Source: a bacterium
GTDB lineage: Bacteria; Verrucomicrobiota; Verrucomicrobiia; Limisphaerales; J093
Direction: 5' to 3'
DNA: 6,745 bases
NCBI GenBank assembly: GCA_021784265.1
Contig: JAJXTA010000155.1
Location: 1 to 6,745 of the forward strand
Under the pieces are notes generated by a model that was not told where the DNA came from, searched no databases, and was given only the letters and a program-made list of their open reading frames with translations. This document shows positions 6,144-6,745 of the stretch, in pieces. How positions within the stretch are numbered: the stretch's first letter is position 1; every line of letters starts with the position of its first letter. Both the position numbers and the translations under genes were made by a program.

Positions 6144-6697
6144 TAACACATGAACAACCCGGAGCCACTCGGAGACTTTTCAACTAAACGCTGGACATGC
6201 TCGGAGAACCCACGGTATCCGGTGTGGAACTCCGAGAGTTTCGTGTCGAGCAAGAGGTTCTCACCGAGCGTGAGGGCGCGGTTCGCCGCGTAGCGCCACC
6301 ACGGCACGCCGCCGCGCAGCGCCTGGCCGCCCAGAATCCGCGAGCCGAGGACACAGGCGTAAAGACCGCTCGCGACGAGGGAGACCATCGCGGAGAGGAG
6401 GCGGGGCGTGTATTGATAATCGGGATGGATCATGACGACGATGTCGGCCGCCGCCTCCAGCGCCAGCCGGTAGCAGGTCTTCTGTGTAGCGCCGTAGCCG
6501 CGGTTCCGGTCATGTGGAAAGACCTTCACATTGGAAAGACCACGGGCAACGGCAATCGTTTCATCACGGCTGGCGTCATCGACTACGATGATCTGATCGA
6601 CGACCCCCGTCGCGACTGCTTCGCGGCAGGTCCGTTCCAGCGTCCCCGCCGCATTGAACGCGGGCATGACGATTACGACTCTCCAATCCTTCCACAT
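6143..6697 (-). CDS. Family 2 glycosyltransferase, C-terminally truncated
   Basis: GT-A fold, family 2 glycosyltransferase of the dolichol-phosphate-mannose-synthase-like type. It would transfer a sugar from a nucleotide-sugar donor to a lipid or glycan acceptor, probably in surface or exopolysaccharide synthesis; the exact sugar is unknown. What is seen: VVIVMPAFNAAGTL (residues 7-20), IIVVDDASRDET (36-47; nucleotide-binding Asp pair), NRGYGATQKTCY (65-76), the metal-site region VVMIHPDYQY (87-96), LGSRILGG (117-124), PWWRYAANR (132-140) and TKLSEFHTGYRGFS (152-165). Homologues normally go on with an N-S-D-D-F-x-F-D-N-type region. Here homology stops after residue 165 and 19 unrelated residues lead to a TAA, so about 50 or more residues are missing. 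The ATG at 6697 is firm: an in-frame TGA lies just upstream, and GGGAAG precedes it as a weak ribosome site. The product may be inactive. Confidence 0.88.
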   Translation of the reverse strand: MWKDWRVVIVMPAFNAAGTLERTCREAVATGVVDQIIVVDDASRDETIAVARGLSNVKVFPHDRNRGYGATQKTCYRLALEAAADIVVMIHPDYQYTPRLLSAMVSLVASGLYACVLGSRILGGQALRGGVPWWRYAANRALTLGENLLLDTKLSEFHTGYRGFSEHVQRLVEKSPSGSGLFMC

Positions 6698-6745
6698 ATT
6701 CCAGCTTCCCGCGAGTTCCGTGTCGTCAACGCTCCATCACCTGCG

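Noticed and set aside
5960..6187. A 75-codon + strand ORF across the PEP-CTERM remnant
   Set aside because: It is a Pro/Thr-rich shadow; the opposite strand carries the recognisable PEP-CTERM signal.
6726..6745. Possible end of an upstream - strand gene (reads Q-V-M-E-R-stop)
   Set aside because: Only five codons are inside the window, which is too little to support a gene.

Overview
The window looks like a GC-rich bacterial chromosome segment. The best guess is Verrucomicrobiota or a related PVC-group lineage. This is inferred from three things: a YidC with lysine at the usual groove-arginine position, a very large secreted FG-GAP/ASPIC-UnbV (CRTAC1-type) protein, and a PEP-CTERM sorting signal. 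No rRNA, tRNA, CRISPR array or insertion sequence is visible, so the taxonomic call is tentative.

Layout. (1) 1-1684, + strand: the 3' part of yidC (5' end outside the window), then a short jag/khpB gene 37 bases downstream. This is the widely conserved membrane-insertase/RNA-binding pair, usually found in the rpmH-rnpA-yidD-yidC-jag(-mnmE) cluster. (2) 1685-1783: a GC-rich gap with two hairpin-forming inverted repeats but no T-tract. (3) 1784-5692, + strand: one gene of about 1300 codons for a probably exported protein with two matching halves. Each half has seven calcium-loop (FG-GAP/VCBS) repeats followed by an ASPIC/UnbV domain. Its 5' end is uncertain. (4) 5693-6142: about 450 bases without a full-sized gene. 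On the - strand it holds a 40-codon ORF for a small membrane peptide and an orphan 44-codon fragment ending in a textbook PEP-CTERM signal. (5) 6143-6697, - strand: a family 2 glycosyltransferase cut off soon after its conserved H-T-G-Y-R motif.

The right end converges on the rest of the window and looks different. It is visibly less GC-rich in places and contains two incomplete genes back to back: the front of a glycosyltransferase, then the tail of a PEP-CTERM protein. This suggests a deletion or rearrangement (or an assembly join) near 6127-6205 that removed the glycosyltransferase C-terminus and nearly all of a PEP-CTERM gene. Exopolysaccharide glycosyltransferases and PEP-CTERM proteins commonly co-occur in genomes with exosortase, so a decayed EPS/exosortase neighbourhood fits, but this is inference.

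No clearly new system was found. The items most worth a second look are the truncation junction, the small membrane ORF, the two-half CRTAC1-type protein and its odd N-terminal coding region.
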